From assembly GCF_004214815.1 (NCBI RefSeq), contig NZ_CP035926.1, positions 1,116,001-1,180,000 of the forward strand: a DNA stretch of 64,000 nt. The letters are read 5' to 3'. A program made the translations under genes and the position numbers. The notes under the pieces were generated by a model. It ran no database searches, was not told the DNA's origin, and worked only from the letters and a program-made list of their open reading frames with translations. This document shows positions 16,407-25,844 of this stretch, piece after piece (positions within the stretch are counted from its first letter, which is position 1; each line of letters starts with the position of its first letter). The stretch comes from Aliarcobacter thereius LMG 24486 (GTDB taxonomy: Bacteria; Campylobacterota; Campylobacteria; Campylobacterales; Arcobacteraceae).

Positions 16407-16706
16407 ATGTTTAGAACGAAATTTTCTCAATTTAGAACTATATCTATTGTTGAAGGAATATCTTATTTGGTACTTGTTTTTTTTGCAATGCCTATGAAAT
16501 ATTATTTTGATGAACCAATGACTACAAAAATATTTGGAATGATTCACGGAATATTTTTTATAATTTTTTGTATTGCTTTATATGGAGCTATGAAGAAGTA
16601 TAAATGGAATTTTATTTTCTCTTTGAAGTTATTTATCTACTCTTTAATTCCATTTCTATTTATTTTAATAGAAAAAGAGATTATGAAAAAAAAAGAGAGT
16701 ATCTAA
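16407..16706 (+). CDS. DUF3817-like small membrane protein
   Basis: A 99-residue integral membrane protein with three hydrophobic segments (about 12-30, 42-62 and 72-90) and the pattern FRTISIVEGISYLVLVFFAMPMKY, GMIHGIFFIIFCIALY, typical of DUF3817 proteins. Members are often fused to or beside MFS transporters; their function is unknown. It is transcribed away from the CRISPR operon and ends 18 bp before the convergent 448-residue gene. AT-rich hairpins in the gap probably terminate both. Confidence 0.75.
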   Translation: MFRTKFSQFRTISIVEGISYLVLVFFAMPMKYYFDEPMTTKIFGMIHGIFFIIFCIALYGAMKKYKWNFIFSLKLFIYSLIPFLFILIEKEIMKKKESI

Positions 16707-16723
16707 ATACTCCTCTTTTTTCT

Positions 16724-18070
16724 CTATCTTAATTGAAAACTATCGTTTACAAAAACACCTTTTTCTTTTAACTCTATTTTAAATAGATTATATTTTTTAT
16801 CTTCTGTTTCAATTATTCTTATTTCATCATTTCTATTAAAATTACCATTATTTATAGCATTTTGTACAGACTCTTTATCTACTTTAATCTCAAAATATAA
16901 TTTATCAAAAAGATTATTAGGAGTTGAAAAATTCATCTCTGCTAGATTTGGACTAACTAAAATATCACCATCTATTCCTAGTTCTTTAAATATATTTAAA
17001 TTTTCTAAGATAAAATCTTTTGAACTAGCTTTTATATTTATATTACTTTTTGCTTCTGAAATAGCTTGTAAAAGTATTTGTCCTTTTTCAAAGAAATTAT
17101 ACATATCAATATTCATAGTTGCATAAGCATTTAGAAAATCTTTATACTCTTGAAATGGAAATTGATTTAAATCAATATTTAAATTAATATTATTTAGCTC
17201 TGTTTTTAGCTCTTCTTCTGCATAATAATTTACTCTATTTAAACTAAATTTATCAAATGAGATATTAGTTTTACTAGCTAAAAGGTTTTCTAAAGTTTTT
17301 GAATAAGAGTCAAGATTTAACTTATTTAATTCAAAATCAAATCTCTCTGCAAAAAAGTTTATTTTTTCTACGCTAAATTTAGATATCATCTCTTTTTTGC
17401 TATTTTCTTCATAATAAACTTTTATCTTCTCAAGTTTTAAATTCAATCCTTCTTCTGGTACATTAAACTCATATAAATCAATATTTGTACTATTTTTTGT
17501 ACCATATAAACCTTTTAGAACAATTTGAAAATCTTCATTTGAAAGATCAATATCTTTAAATTTATAATTTAATTTTTCATCAATATTAAAATGAATATCT
17601 CTATTTTCTAGCATATCTACAAGAATTTGTACTTTTTGTTGATCTCTTGCATTTTCTATCTCTTCCATTAAAGAGCTTGAAAGCTTTGTTAAATATAAAT
17701 TTAAATCAACTCCAGAACTTATTAAATTAACACTAAAATCATAGTCATAAACCATACCTTCAAAAATATCCATTAATGTATATTCATCAATTGACTCAAC
17801 AACTCTTTGTAAATCTTCTCTTTGTTCTTCATATTCTTGAAGAGAAACAATATAATTTAAAGCTTCTTTAGAGTTAGTAATTTCTAATTTACCATCAGCT
17901 TTAACACTAAAAATAGAAAATCTTTCATTGTAGCTTATATTAAAACCACTACTTCTTATCTCTTCTATTTTTGCCTCTATTTTACTATTTACACTTTTTT
18001 TAAGTGCAAAACAACTTGCAGCTAAAATAGCTACAACAACAATCAATGATATGATTATTTTTTTATTCAT
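16724..18070 (-). CDS. Membrane-anchored periplasmic protein, DUF945/AsmA-like
   Basis: A 448-residue protein with an N-terminal transmembrane anchor (residues 4-23, IIISLIVVVAILAASCFALK) and a long, repetitive beta-rich domain with many alternating LNNINLNIDLNQF-type strands. This resembles YdgA/DUF945 or AsmA-like periplasmic proteins, but I cannot make a firm family call. It lies just downstream of thiI on the same strand (19 bp) and may be co-transcribed. No catalytic motif is visible. Confidence 0.6.
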   Translation of the reverse strand: MNKKIIISLIVVVAILAASCFALKKSVNSKIEAKIEEIRSSGFNISYNERFSIFSVKADGKLEITNSKEALNYIVSLQEYEEQREDLQRVVESIDEYTLMDIFEGMVYDYDFSVNLISSGVDLNLYLTKLSSSLMEEIENARDQQKVQILVDMLENRDIHFNIDEKLNYKFKDIDLSNEDFQIVLKGLYGTKNSTNIDLYEFNVPEEGLNLKLEKIKVYYEENSKKEMISKFSVEKINFFAERFDFELNKLNLDSYSKTLENLLASKTNISFDKFSLNRVNYYAEEELKTELNNINLNIDLNQFPFQEYKDFLNAYATMNIDMYNFFEKGQILLQAISEAKSNINIKASSKDFILENLNIFKELGIDGDILVSPNLAEMNFSTPNNLFDKLYFEIKVDKESVQNAINNGNFNRNDEIRIIETEDKKYNLFKIELKEKGVFVNDSFQLR

Positions 18071-18089
18071 TTTTCGCCTTTTTTTTAAT

Positions 18090-19550
18090 TTAATTTGGTC
18101 TATACACTTTTATATTTGTATATCCTGCTTCATCTTTTAAGTATTGTCCATGTAACTGGCTAAGCACCCCTTTATCACAATATAAAAGATAAGTTTTTTC
18201 TTTATCTAATTTTTTAAACTCCTTTTTTAAACTATAAAATGGTATTTTTAAAACTTCACAATCAAGTTTTATAATATCATCACTTTGTCTTATATCAATT
18301 ACAATATCATTTTTTAAAAGATTATTTACAACTTCCAAAGTTCCAACTTCACAAACATCATCTAAAACTTCATCAATACTTTTTAATTTCATATTTTTAA
18401 CAGCTTCATCTAAAACAGAATAATCAAATGCTCTTGCTTCTTTTTCTACTCTATCAAAACTTCCAGCTGTTACTGGATTTTGAGAGATAACTCCACAATA
18501 TTCAGGCATAGCTTCTGCAAACTTTTTTGTTCCAATTTTTGTTGCTATATCCATAATCTCTGGTTTACTCATAAAAGCTAATGGTCTTAAAATCAAAGTT
18601 TCACTAGCATCATCTATTAATCTTAAGTTTCTTAAAGTTTGACTTGAAACCTGTGCTACACTTTCACCTGTAATTATTGCATCTATTTTTAATTCACTTG
18701 CAACTTTTTGTGCTGCTTGTATCATCAATCTTTTTAACATAACTCCCATGTACGAAGGACTTACATCTTTAAATATCTGTTCTACAACATTTTCAAATGA
18801 AATTGTAATAAAATTTAATTTATGTGAACTAGAGAATTTATTCCATAAATACCAAGCAACTTGTTTAACTCCAATTTCGTGAGCAGTTCCACCTAAATTA
18901 AAAAATATAAAGTGTGTTTTTAATCCTCTTTTCATTGATAAGTATGAAGCCACTGTTGAATCAAATCCACCAGACATTAAAGATAGTATTTCTCCTTGTG
19001 TTCCCAAAGGAAAACCACCCATTCCATAATATTTTTTTGTAATAATATTTAATTTACTATGTTCAAGTTCCAGATTAATTGTAATATCTGCATTTCTTAA
19101 ATCAACTCCATTACTTGGATTATTTGCTAAGATATACCCACCAACAGTTTGTTCAATATTTGTTGATTTAAAATCTTGAGTTCCAACTCTTTTTGCTCTT
19201 ACAACAAATGTTTTATCTTTTATTAAATGCCCCATATATTTATTTACTTCAACTTTTATATAATCTAAAGTATGCATATTATCTATCTGTATTGCTTCTA
19301 AAACTTGTTCTATTCCTGAAGTGCAAAGTAGTTTTTCTCTTAAAATATCTACAAATTCTAAAGGGCAAACTAGCTCTATTTTGTCAAAAAACTTTTTTAA
19401 AACTATCTGTTTTGATATATCATCTGATATTTTTGTAAGATTTACAAAAAGCTGATTTATCATCTGTTTTTTTGCTCTATCCCCTTTTATCATAATCTCT
19501 GTAAAAAATTTTATTATAAATTTTTGTGTTTTTATACTCTTTTCATCCAT
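18090..19550 (-). CDS. thiI: ThiI, tRNA 4-thiouridine / thiazole sulfurtransferase
   Basis: The 486-residue protein has an N-terminal ferredoxin-like plus THUMP region, the PP-loop ATP pyrophosphatase signature LMSGGFDSTVASYL near residue 196, and a C-terminal rhodanese domain with the likely sulfur-carrying cysteine in YLLYCDKGVLSQL near 457. ThiI transfers sulfur to U8 of tRNA, and the rhodanese domain also supports thiazole synthesis. Domain order and length match the E. coli-type long form. Nothing looks damaged. Confidence 0.93.
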   Translation of the reverse strand: MDEKSIKTQKFIIKFFTEIMIKGDRAKKQMINQLFVNLTKISDDISKQIVLKKFFDKIELVCPLEFVDILREKLLCTSGIEQVLEAIQIDNMHTLDYIKVEVNKYMGHLIKDKTFVVRAKRVGTQDFKSTNIEQTVGGYILANNPSNGVDLRNADITINLELEHSKLNIITKKYYGMGGFPLGTQGEILSLMSGGFDSTVASYLSMKRGLKTHFIFFNLGGTAHEIGVKQVAWYLWNKFSSSHKLNFITISFENVVEQIFKDVSPSYMGVMLKRLMIQAAQKVASELKIDAIITGESVAQVSSQTLRNLRLIDDASETLILRPLAFMSKPEIMDIATKIGTKKFAEAMPEYCGVISQNPVTAGSFDRVEKEARAFDYSVLDEAVKNMKLKSIDEVLDDVCEVGTLEVVNNLLKNDIVIDIRQSDDIIKLDCEVLKIPFYSLKKEFKKLDKEKTYLLYCDKGVLSQLHGQYLKDEAGYTNIKVYRPN

Positions 19551-19636
19551 ATTTCTTATCCACTATTTTTTTTAAGTTTCGATTATAACATTTTTTGAGA
19601 TAATATGGGTTTTACATTAAAAATTTAAGGTTAAAA

Positions 19637-19900
19637 ATGGATATAGATAGTATTGATTCACTGCAAGAACTTGCAAAAGAGTTAAAAGATGAAAAAAACA
19701 AAAATGTTTACCAAATCTTTGATGATTATGCATTAAAACATAAACTTGATAGTGAGGTGCTAGAACAAAAACTTTCAAAAGAGCATGATTGTTTTAGATG
19801 TGATAGCTGTGAAAGGTTTTTTACTTATGAAGAGTATTCATTCTTTGATGAAGAGTGTATTTACTGCTTTGATAGTGATGATGAAGATGAGGAGTTTTAA
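19637..19900 (+). CDS. Small acidic zinc-finger-like protein
   Basis: An 87-residue hypothetical protein with four cysteines arranged as CFRCDSC...CIYC near residues 53-78, which could bind zinc, and a very acidic tail (DSDDEDEEF). An ATG follows AAGG at a good distance. It stands alone between divergent thiI and a convergent gene. Similar short CxxC proteins occur in Campylobacterota, but I know no function. Confidence 0.65.
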   Translation: MDIDSIDSLQELAKELKDEKNKNVYQIFDDYALKHKLDSEVLEQKLSKEHDCFRCDSCERFFTYEEYSFFDEECIYCFDSDDEDEEF

Positions 19901-19902
19901 TC

Positions 19903-20394
19903 CTAATCTTCATCAAATAATGATTCTAATTCATCTTTAATAATTAGGGAATCAATTGCTCTTGATTTTACATTTAAATATATAGATTCTCCAAAACAAC
20001 TAACTTCTACCCCATTTTGTGTTTTTTCAAAAATCACTTCACCAGCACCTTGTATTATATAATCTCTAAACAATCTTTGTGCAACTCTTTTATATGTAAA
20101 TTTTTTAGGAAAAATTATAAATTTTGATGAAGTTATAATATATTTTGACTCTTGCATAAAACTATCAAGCAAAGCCTCTCTTTTTAACTCATTTGTTTTT
20201 CCTTGTATTAAATCACACTTCAAATCTTCGTGTAAAAGACAAATTTTATTTCCATTTATTTTAATAAAACCAAACTCATTTGGTTTTACTCTATCTTTAT
20301 AAAATCTTTTAAAAAGCTCAATATGATCAAAAGAGTTTGAGAAAACTACTAAACTTTTATTAGTTCTTGCAAATTTCGCAAAATTGGTAACCAT
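19903..20394 (-). CDS. Conserved hypothetical protein, 163 aa
   Basis: A soluble protein of mixed alpha/beta character (SLVVFSNSFDHIELFKRFYK; KYIITSSKFIIFPKKFTYKR) with no signal peptide or transmembrane segment. It starts just upstream of nothing but 9 bp from the stop of the antiporter gene transcribed in the same direction, so the two may form an operon. I do not recognise a family or motif. It converges with the zinc-finger-like gene, with only 2 bp between the stops. Confidence 0.6.
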   Translation of the reverse strand: MVTNFAKFARTNKSLVVFSNSFDHIELFKRFYKDRVKPNEFGFIKINGNKICLLHEDLKCDLIQGKTNELKREALLDSFMQESKYIITSSKFIIFPKKFTYKRVAQRLFRDYIIQGAGEVIFEKTQNGVEVSCFGESIYLNVKSRAIDSLIIKDELESLFDED

Positions 20395-20403
20395 TAAAAT
20401 TCC

Positions 20404-21663
20404 TTATAAAATAATAAAACAAATAGCTGCAATTATTGTTGGAATAAGTGCACCTAAAAATAGATATCTTGGATCTATTGAACCATCTTGAAAATGACTT
20501 TTTAAAATAGCTGCACCTGCTGGATTTGGTGCATTTGCAATAACTGTAAGTCCACCACCTGCAACTGCTCCTGCAACTATATAATATTTGAAATCATCAC
20601 TTAAGCCTTCTACGATTGAAGCAAGATAAGTAATAGCTGCATTATCTGTAAATGCTCCTAAAGTAATAGCTCCAACAAATGCTTCTGCATTACTCATATT
20701 TGAAATTATATCTTTTAGCCACCACTCTTGTTGTCCACCTAAAATTACAAGTCCTCCAAGGAAAAATGCAACTAAAAGCCCTTCTCTTAACATTAATCTA
20801 TCTTGATACTCTTGGTAAGCATAAGTAACTCCTAAAAATAGAAGAAATATACTTAAGAAAAACGCTGGATAATGTCCAAAATAGATTACTAAAAAAAGAA
20901 ATACAAAGTGTGTAATTACAATTGCTTTTGGTATTTTCTCTTTTTCACTAACGGTTGTTCTTATATTTATATTTGATAACTCTTTATAAAATACAATTAT
21001 TATTAAACTTGTATTTATAACTATTGCAATCATAGCTTTCCATCCAAAAGTTGTAAGCATAAAAGTACTACTCCAATCCCAAGTACCAGCAACCATCAAA
21101 ATTGGAGGAGCAGCAAAATTTGTCAAAGTTCCACCAACAGATATATTTATAAATAAAGCACCTAATGTTAAATATTTTAGTTTATTTGATATTCCTTGTG
21201 AAAAAAGTTTATCACTTAAAATAAGTGCAGCAAGAGTCATTGCAGCTGGTTCTGTGATTAGTGAACCCAAAAGTGGAACAACACACATAACAACAAAGTA
21301 AAACCCAGTTGCTCCTTTTCTTGGTAACATATTTGAAAGTTTTTTTACAAGCCAAACAACTGAATGTAAAATTGGTCTTGTTGCTGCAATTACCATAATT
21401 ACAAAAACAAACATTGTTTCTACATAGTTTCTACTATTTACATAATCCATAGTTTTTGTTTTTCCCATAAAAGCAAACATAAAAATAACTAAAATCATGG
21501 CCCAAATTCCAAAAACCACTTCAATCTCTCCTAAAAGATGAAATAGTCCTGAATGCCTTTCACTTCTATGTGCTAAATGTTCAAAATATTTAACTGAAAA
21601 TATATGTATTATTGCTAATGCAAATATTATAGCAGCAATAATTTGCAGTGTTGTTGGTTGCAT
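20404..21663 (-). CDS. Putative Na+/H+ antiporter (PF07399-like)
   Basis: A 419-residue integral membrane protein with about 11 hydrophobic segments. It has helix-breaking motifs of ion-transporter type: LITEPAAMTLAALILSDK, INISVGGTLTNFAAPPILMV, AFTDNAAITYLASIVEGL and ANAPNPAGAAILK. These fit the putative Na+/H+ antiporter family PF07399, related to the NhaD/ArsB group. It would move sodium out in exchange for protons at the inner membrane. It is upstream of the 163-residue gene on the same strand. Confidence 0.85.
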   Translation of the reverse strand: MQPTTLQIIAAIIFALAIIHIFSVKYFEHLAHRSERHSGLFHLLGEIEVVFGIWAMILVIFMFAFMGKTKTMDYVNSRNYVETMFVFVIMVIAATRPILHSVVWLVKKLSNMLPRKGATGFYFVVMCVVPLLGSLITEPAAMTLAALILSDKLFSQGISNKLKYLTLGALFINISVGGTLTNFAAPPILMVAGTWDWSSTFMLTTFGWKAMIAIVINTSLIIIVFYKELSNINIRTTVSEKEKIPKAIVITHFVFLFLVIYFGHYPAFFLSIFLLFLGVTYAYQEYQDRLMLREGLLVAFFLGGLVILGGQQEWWLKDIISNMSNAEAFVGAITLGAFTDNAAITYLASIVEGLSDDFKYYIVAGAVAGGGLTVIANAPNPAGAAILKSHFQDGSIDPRYLFLGALIPTIIAAICFIIL

Positions 21664-21736
21664 TCTCTTTCCTAACTCTTAAATTTGTCCGATTTTATTT
21701 AAAATTTATTAATAGTTTTTTAACCAATTAATTATT

Positions 21737-22309
21737 TTATAAAATCTTTACCTCTATTGGCAGTTTTTCTTTTAATATATCAAACTCTTCTTTTGTAAGC
21801 TCTATTTTTACTTTTACACTCATAAGAAACTCTTGAGAAACGATATTTATCTTTGCTTCTTTTAATATATATTCAAGTTGTGATAAAAAACTATACTCAC
21901 ACTCTAATATTTTATTTATTAATTTTTTATAAAGCTCAAACTCTGATACTTTTATAACTTCATTTACACTATTGCTATAAGCTCTTACAAGTCCACCAGT
22001 TCCTAGTTTTATTCCACCAAAATATCTTACAATAATAGCTGCACTATTTATAATATTTGCTCCAGCTAAAACAGCCAAAGATGGTCTTCCACTTGTTCCT
22101 CTTGGTTCTCCATCATCACTACAATTTTCTACAATTTGATCAAATTCATTTAAAAATCTATAAGCATATACATGATGAACAGCTTTTGGGTGTTCAGCTT
22201 TTAATCTTTGCATTGTTTTGTCAAAATCTTTATATGGTACTAAAAAAGCTAAAAATTTTGATTTTTTTTCATCTAGTGTTGCTGTAAACTCTTTTTGAAC
22301 AAATTTCAA
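21737..22309 (-). CDS. YigZ/IMPACT family protein (UPF0029)
   Basis: The 190-residue protein shows KSKFLAFLVPYKDFDK, HHVYAYRF, SDDGEPRGTSGRP and VRYFGGIKLGTGGLVRAYS, the signature blocks of the YigZ/IMPACT family, plus a C-terminal ferredoxin-like DUF1949 region. The family is thought to act in translation or stress control, but its reaction is unknown. It is divergent from tlyA, with only 14 bp between the two starts, so their promoters overlap each other's coding starts. Confidence 0.9.
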   Translation of the reverse strand: MKFVQKEFTATLDEKKSKFLAFLVPYKDFDKTMQRLKAEHPKAVHHVYAYRFLNEFDQIVENCSDDGEPRGTSGRPSLAVLAGANIINSAAIIVRYFGGIKLGTGGLVRAYSNSVNEVIKVSEFELYKKLINKILECEYSFLSQLEYILKEAKINIVSQEFLMSVKVKIELTKEEFDILKEKLPIEVKIL

Positions 22310-22323
22310 TTATAATTCTCCTT

Positions 22324-23043
22324 ATGAGATTAGATTTATACCTTACAAAACATTTTAATATTCAAAGTAGAAATAAAGCACTTGAACTAATAAAGTCAAA
22401 TAAAGTAAAAATTGATGACAAAATTGTATCAAAAGCTTCATTTCTAGTTGATGAAAGTATGAAAATTGAACTTTTAGAAGAAGATTTTTATGTAAGTAGA
22501 GCTGCTTATAAACTAAAATATTTTTTAGAAGATTTAAAAGATGATAAATTTGATTTAAAAGATAAAGTAGCTTTAGATATAGGAAGTAGCACAGGTGGAT
22601 TTACACAAATTTTATTAGAAAATAATATAAAAAAGGTTTTTTGTGTAGATGTTGGAAGTAATCAACTTCACGAAAGAGTGAAAAAAAGTGAAAAAATAGA
22701 ATTTTTTGAAAATTGTGACATTAGAGATTTTAAAAGTGAAATATATTTTGATATTGTGACTTGTGATGTCTCTTTTATATCAATTTTAAATATAATTGAT
22801 GCTATAAATAGCCTAAAATTTCAAAAAATAATAATTCTTTTTAAACCACAATTTGAAGTTGGAACAGGTGTTAAAAGAGATAAAAAAGGTGTTGTAAAAG
22901 ATGAAAAAGCCAAAAAACTTGCAAGAGATAGATTTTTGGCAAAAACTTTAGAACTAAATTGGATATTAGAGAAAAACAGTATTAGCAAACTTGAAGGAAA
23001 AGATGGAAACAGTGAAGAGTTTTTCTACTTTTGTAGAAAATAA
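22324..23043 (+). CDS. tlyA: TlyA rRNA 2'-O-methyltransferase
   Basis: A 239-residue protein with an N-terminal S4 RNA-binding domain (MRLDLYLTKHFNIQSRNKAL; IKSNKVKIDD) and an FtsJ-like SAM methyltransferase domain with ALDIGSSTGGFTQIL near residue 85 and FKPQFEVG near 176. TlyA 2'-O-methylates cytidines in rRNA and in some species acts as haemolysin A. It is the first of a tight run of genes tlyA-ribF-cmoA-bcp; ribF begins inside its 3' end. Confidence 0.93.
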   Translation: MRLDLYLTKHFNIQSRNKALELIKSNKVKIDDKIVSKASFLVDESMKIELLEEDFYVSRAAYKLKYFLEDLKDDKFDLKDKVALDIGSSTGGFTQILLENNIKKVFCVDVGSNQLHERVKKSEKIEFFENCDIRDFKSEIYFDIVTCDVSFISILNIIDAINSLKFQKIIILFKPQFEVGTGVKRDKKGVVKDEKAKKLARDRFLAKTLELNWILEKNSISKLEGKDGNSEEFFYFCRK

Positions 23044-23884
23044 AATTGATAAAAATAGTATAAAATCAATAGCTATTGGTGGTTTTGATGGAATGCATTT
23101 AGCTCATCAAAAACTTTTTTCAAATTTAGATGAAAATGGAGCAATAATTTGTATTGAAACAGGTCATGCATCTTTAACTCCAAAATTTTATAGACAAGAG
23201 TATTCAAAATATCCAATATTTTTTTATGATTTAGATAAAATAAAAGGCTTAGATGGAGTTGAGTTTATAAATCTTCTTAAGTTTGAATTTCCTAATTTAG
23301 AAAAAATTGTTGTAGGTTTTGATTTTGCTTTTGGTAAAGATAGATCTTGCAACACTAATGATTTAAAAAATCATTTTAAAGGCAATGTTGTTATTATTGA
23401 TGAAGTTTGTTTAGATGATTCTGCTATTCATTCAAGATATATTCGAGAGTTTTTATTAAGTGGCAATATAAAATTGGCAAACAAATTTCTTGGAAAAAAT
23501 TATAAAATATATGGAAAGCATATAAAAGGTCAGGGTTTAGGTAAAAAAGAGTTCGTAGCAACTATAAATCTTGAAGTAATTGATTTTTTACTTCCTAAAA
23601 GTGGAGTTTATATCACAAAAACAAGTTTTGATAATAAAACTTATCCATCTGTGAGTTTTTTAGGACATAGAAATAGTACAGATAATGTTTTTGCTATAGA
23701 AACTCATATTTTGGATGAAGATATAGAAGTAATTGTTGAAAATGTAGCAATAGAATTTATAGAAAAGATAAGAGATAATAAAAAATTTAACTCTTTTTTA
23801 GAGTTAAAAGATGAAATAATTTGTGATGTAAACTTTGCAAAAAAATATTTTTATGAAAAGTTGGATAAAATAAAGAATGACTGA
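23003..23884 (+). CDS. ribF: RibF, riboflavin kinase / FAD synthetase
   Basis: I choose the ATG at 23003, preceded by AAGGAAAAG; a TTG at 22991 is also in frame. The protein has the adenylyltransferase motif [15 protein letters not shown] and the riboflavin kinase part with [20 protein letters not shown] and HRNSTD blocks. The bifunctional enzyme makes FMN and FAD from riboflavin. It overlaps tlyA by 41 bp and cmoA by 8 bp, so translation is coupled. The C-terminus is somewhat shorter than in E. coli RibF. Confidence 0.9.
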   Translation: METVKSFSTFVENKIDKNSIKSIAIGGFDGMHLAHQKLFSNLDENGAIICIETGHASLTPKFYRQEYSKYPIFFYDLDKIKGLDGVEFINLLKFEFPNLEKIVVGFDFAFGKDRSCNTNDLKNHFKGNVVIIDEVCLDDSAIHSRYIREFLLSGNIKLANKFLGKNYKIYGKHIKGQGLGKKEFVATINLEVIDFLLPKSGVYITKTSFDNKTYPSVSFLGHRNSTDNVFAIETHILDEDIEVIVENVAIEFIEKIRDNKKFNSFLELKDEIICDVNFAKKYFYEKLDKIKND

Positions 23885-24590
23885 TAAAGTATTTAATAAA
23901 AAAATAAAAAAACAATTTGAGTTTGATGAAGAAGTTGCAAGTGTTTTTGATGATATGTTAGAAAGATCAATCCCTTATTACAAAGAGATGCAAAGGCTAA
24001 GTATTGCTTTGGCTAATAATTTTCTAAAAGATGATGCAAAGATTGTGGATTTAGGTTGTTCAACTGCTTCAACTTTAATAGAACTTGCAAAATCTAGTAA
24101 AGAGATAAATAATCTAAATCTTTTTGGAGTTGATAGTTCTGAAGCTATGCTTGATTTTGCTTCAAAAAAAGCAAATGCATATGGAGTTGAAATAAATTTT
24201 ATTTGTGATGATATTTTTAATGTAGATTTTTCAAACTCAAATGTAATTTTTGCAAATTATACTTTGCAGTTTATAAGACCACTTTTAAGAGAAAAACTTA
24301 TATCAAAGATTTTTGATAGTTTAGAAAAAGGTGGAGTTTTTATATTTTGTGAAAAAATTTTAGCAGAATCAAATTTGCTAAATAAACAACTAATAGATGA
24401 GTATTATAATTATAAAAAAAACCAAGGTTATAGTGAGTTTGAGATATCTCAAAAAAGAGAAGCTTTGGAAAATGTTTTAATTCCATATACTCAAAAAGAG
24501 AATGAAAAAATGATAAAAGAAGCTGGTTTTTCTCATTGTGAAATGGTTTTCAAATGGGTAAACTTTGCTTTGTTTATAGCTATTAAATAA
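23877..24590 (+). CDS. cmoA: CmoA, carboxy-S-adenosylmethionine synthase
   Basis: The 237-residue methyltransferase-fold protein has [20 protein letters not shown] near residue 16, the SAM site [15 protein letters not shown] near 58 and NYTLQFI near 128, all characteristic of CmoA. It converts SAM and prephenate into carboxy-SAM used by CmoB for wobble uridine modification of tRNA. Its start overlaps the ribF stop. It fits a run of RNA- and cofactor-related genes. Confidence 0.93.
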   Translation: MTDKVFNKKIKKQFEFDEEVASVFDDMLERSIPYYKEMQRLSIALANNFLKDDAKIVDLGCSTASTLIELAKSSKEINNLNLFGVDSSEAMLDFASKKANAYGVEINFICDDIFNVDFSNSNVIFANYTLQFIRPLLREKLISKIFDSLEKGGVFIFCEKILAESNLLNKQLIDEYYNYKKNQGYSEFEISQKREALENVLIPYTQKENEKMIKEAGFSHCEMVFKWVNFALFIAIK

Positions 24591-24601
24591 AGGATTAAAT
24601 T

Positions 24602-25114
24602 ATGTTAGAAATTGGAAAAGTAGCACCAGATTTTTGTGCTTTTAATCAAGATGACACAGAAATATGTTTAAGAGACATAAAAGGAAATTGGATAGTTTTA
24701 TACTTTTATCCAAAAGATATGACACCAGGTTGTACAACACAAGCTTGTGATTTTTCATCAAATTTATATCTATTTGATTCATTAAAAGCAAGTATAATTG
24801 GAGTAAGTGCTGATAGTAGCGAAAGACATAGAAAATTTATAGAGAAATATGATTTATCTATATCTTTACTAGCAGATGAAGATAAAAAAATGTGTCAAGA
24901 TTATGGTGTTTGGCAACTTAAGAAATTTATGGGAAAAGAATTTATGGGAATAGTTAGAACTACTTTTATAATTAACCCAAAAGGTGAAATTGCTCATATC
25001 TGGGATAAAGTAAGTGTAAGAAAAAAAGTTAAAAAAGATGGAAAGCAAATAGAAATTTTGCATGTAGATGAAGTAAAAAATAAACTAGAAGAGTTGCAAA
25101 GTGTTTATAAATAG
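24602..25114 (+). CDS. bcp: Bcp-type thioredoxin-dependent peroxiredoxin
   Basis: A 170-residue peroxiredoxin with YFYPKDMTPGCTTQACDFS near residues 37-55, containing the peroxidatic cysteine and the resolving cysteine five residues on, as in Bcp/PrxQ. It reduces hydrogen and organic peroxides using thioredoxin. It is 11 bp downstream of cmoA in the same direction and its 3' end overlaps the start of the next gene by 14 bp. Confidence 0.93.
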   Translation: MLEIGKVAPDFCAFNQDDTEICLRDIKGNWIVLYFYPKDMTPGCTTQACDFSSNLYLFDSLKASIIGVSADSSERHRKFIEKYDLSISLLADEDKKMCQDYGVWQLKKFMGKEFMGIVRTTFIINPKGEIAHIWDKVSVRKKVKKDGKQIEILHVDEVKNKLEELQSVYK

Positions 25115-25844
25115 ATTTAAATTTTTAGCAATATTTTGCTTTTTTGTACCATTTTTTACTTTTGCAAATAGTAATTTTGAAACTATAAATGTAGATATTA
25201 CAAATATTGAAAAAAATAGAAGTAAAATTGATATTGCAAACCTTAAAATTGGTCAAACAGGTATAGTAATTCATACATATGATGATAAATTTAGCACAAT
25301 TGTATCAAATGTAAAAGTTATCAGCTCTGATGATTTTGGAAGTGTTGTAGAGTTTTTTGCCTTTGATGATTTAAAGCAAGATGCAATTGCTACAACAAAG
25401 AGAAAAGTTGAAATAAATGATAAATTAATTTTAAATTATCTTTATCAAAACTCTCTTTTGATTGCTCCAAATTTTGAAAGTTTTGATGATATTTCAAAAA
25501 AATTTCCTAATTTCAACTTTATTCATCCTGATATTCTAGGTGCAAAACTTAAATTCACGAACTCTTTATATCCTACAAAAAAAGAGATTCAAGATTTTAC
25601 AATTGAACAAAATTTAGGTACTATTTTTATTGTAGTTTTGGATAATCTTTATATTTTAGATAGCAAAACTTTTTCAATTTTAGATAAATTTGATTATTTA
25701 CAAAAAGATGATTTAGAAAAGAAATTACCTTTTTTTACAAGAGTTGAAGAGATAAAAGATAGTTTTATAAGCTTCTCTTCTTGGTTTAAGAAAAAAGATG
25801 ATTATGATTCACACTATATTAAAATTTTAGGAATAAAAAAATGA
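25101..25844 (+). CDS. Exported protein, plasminogen-binding (PgbA-like) N-terminal domain
   Basis: Starting from a GTG inside the bcp 3' end, the 247-residue product has a signal peptide (FKFLAIFCFFVPFFTFANS) and then IDIANLKIGQTGIVIHTYDD, the conserved block of the PgbA/PgbB N-terminal domain known from Helicobacter and other Campylobacterota. In Helicobacter the long forms bind plasminogen through C-terminal lysines; this short form lacks a long tail but ends in GIKK. Physiological role here is unknown. The stop overlaps the glcD start. Confidence 0.75.
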   Translation: MFINRFKFLAIFCFFVPFFTFANSNFETINVDITNIEKNRSKIDIANLKIGQTGIVIHTYDDKFSTIVSNVKVISSDDFGSVVEFFAFDDLKQDAIATTKRKVEINDKLILNYLYQNSLLIAPNFESFDDISKKFPNFNFIHPDILGAKLKFTNSLYPTKKEIQDFTIEQNLGTIFIVVLDNLYILDSKTFSILDKFDYLQKDDLEKKLPFFTRVEEIKDSFISFSSWFKKKDDYDSHYIKILGIKK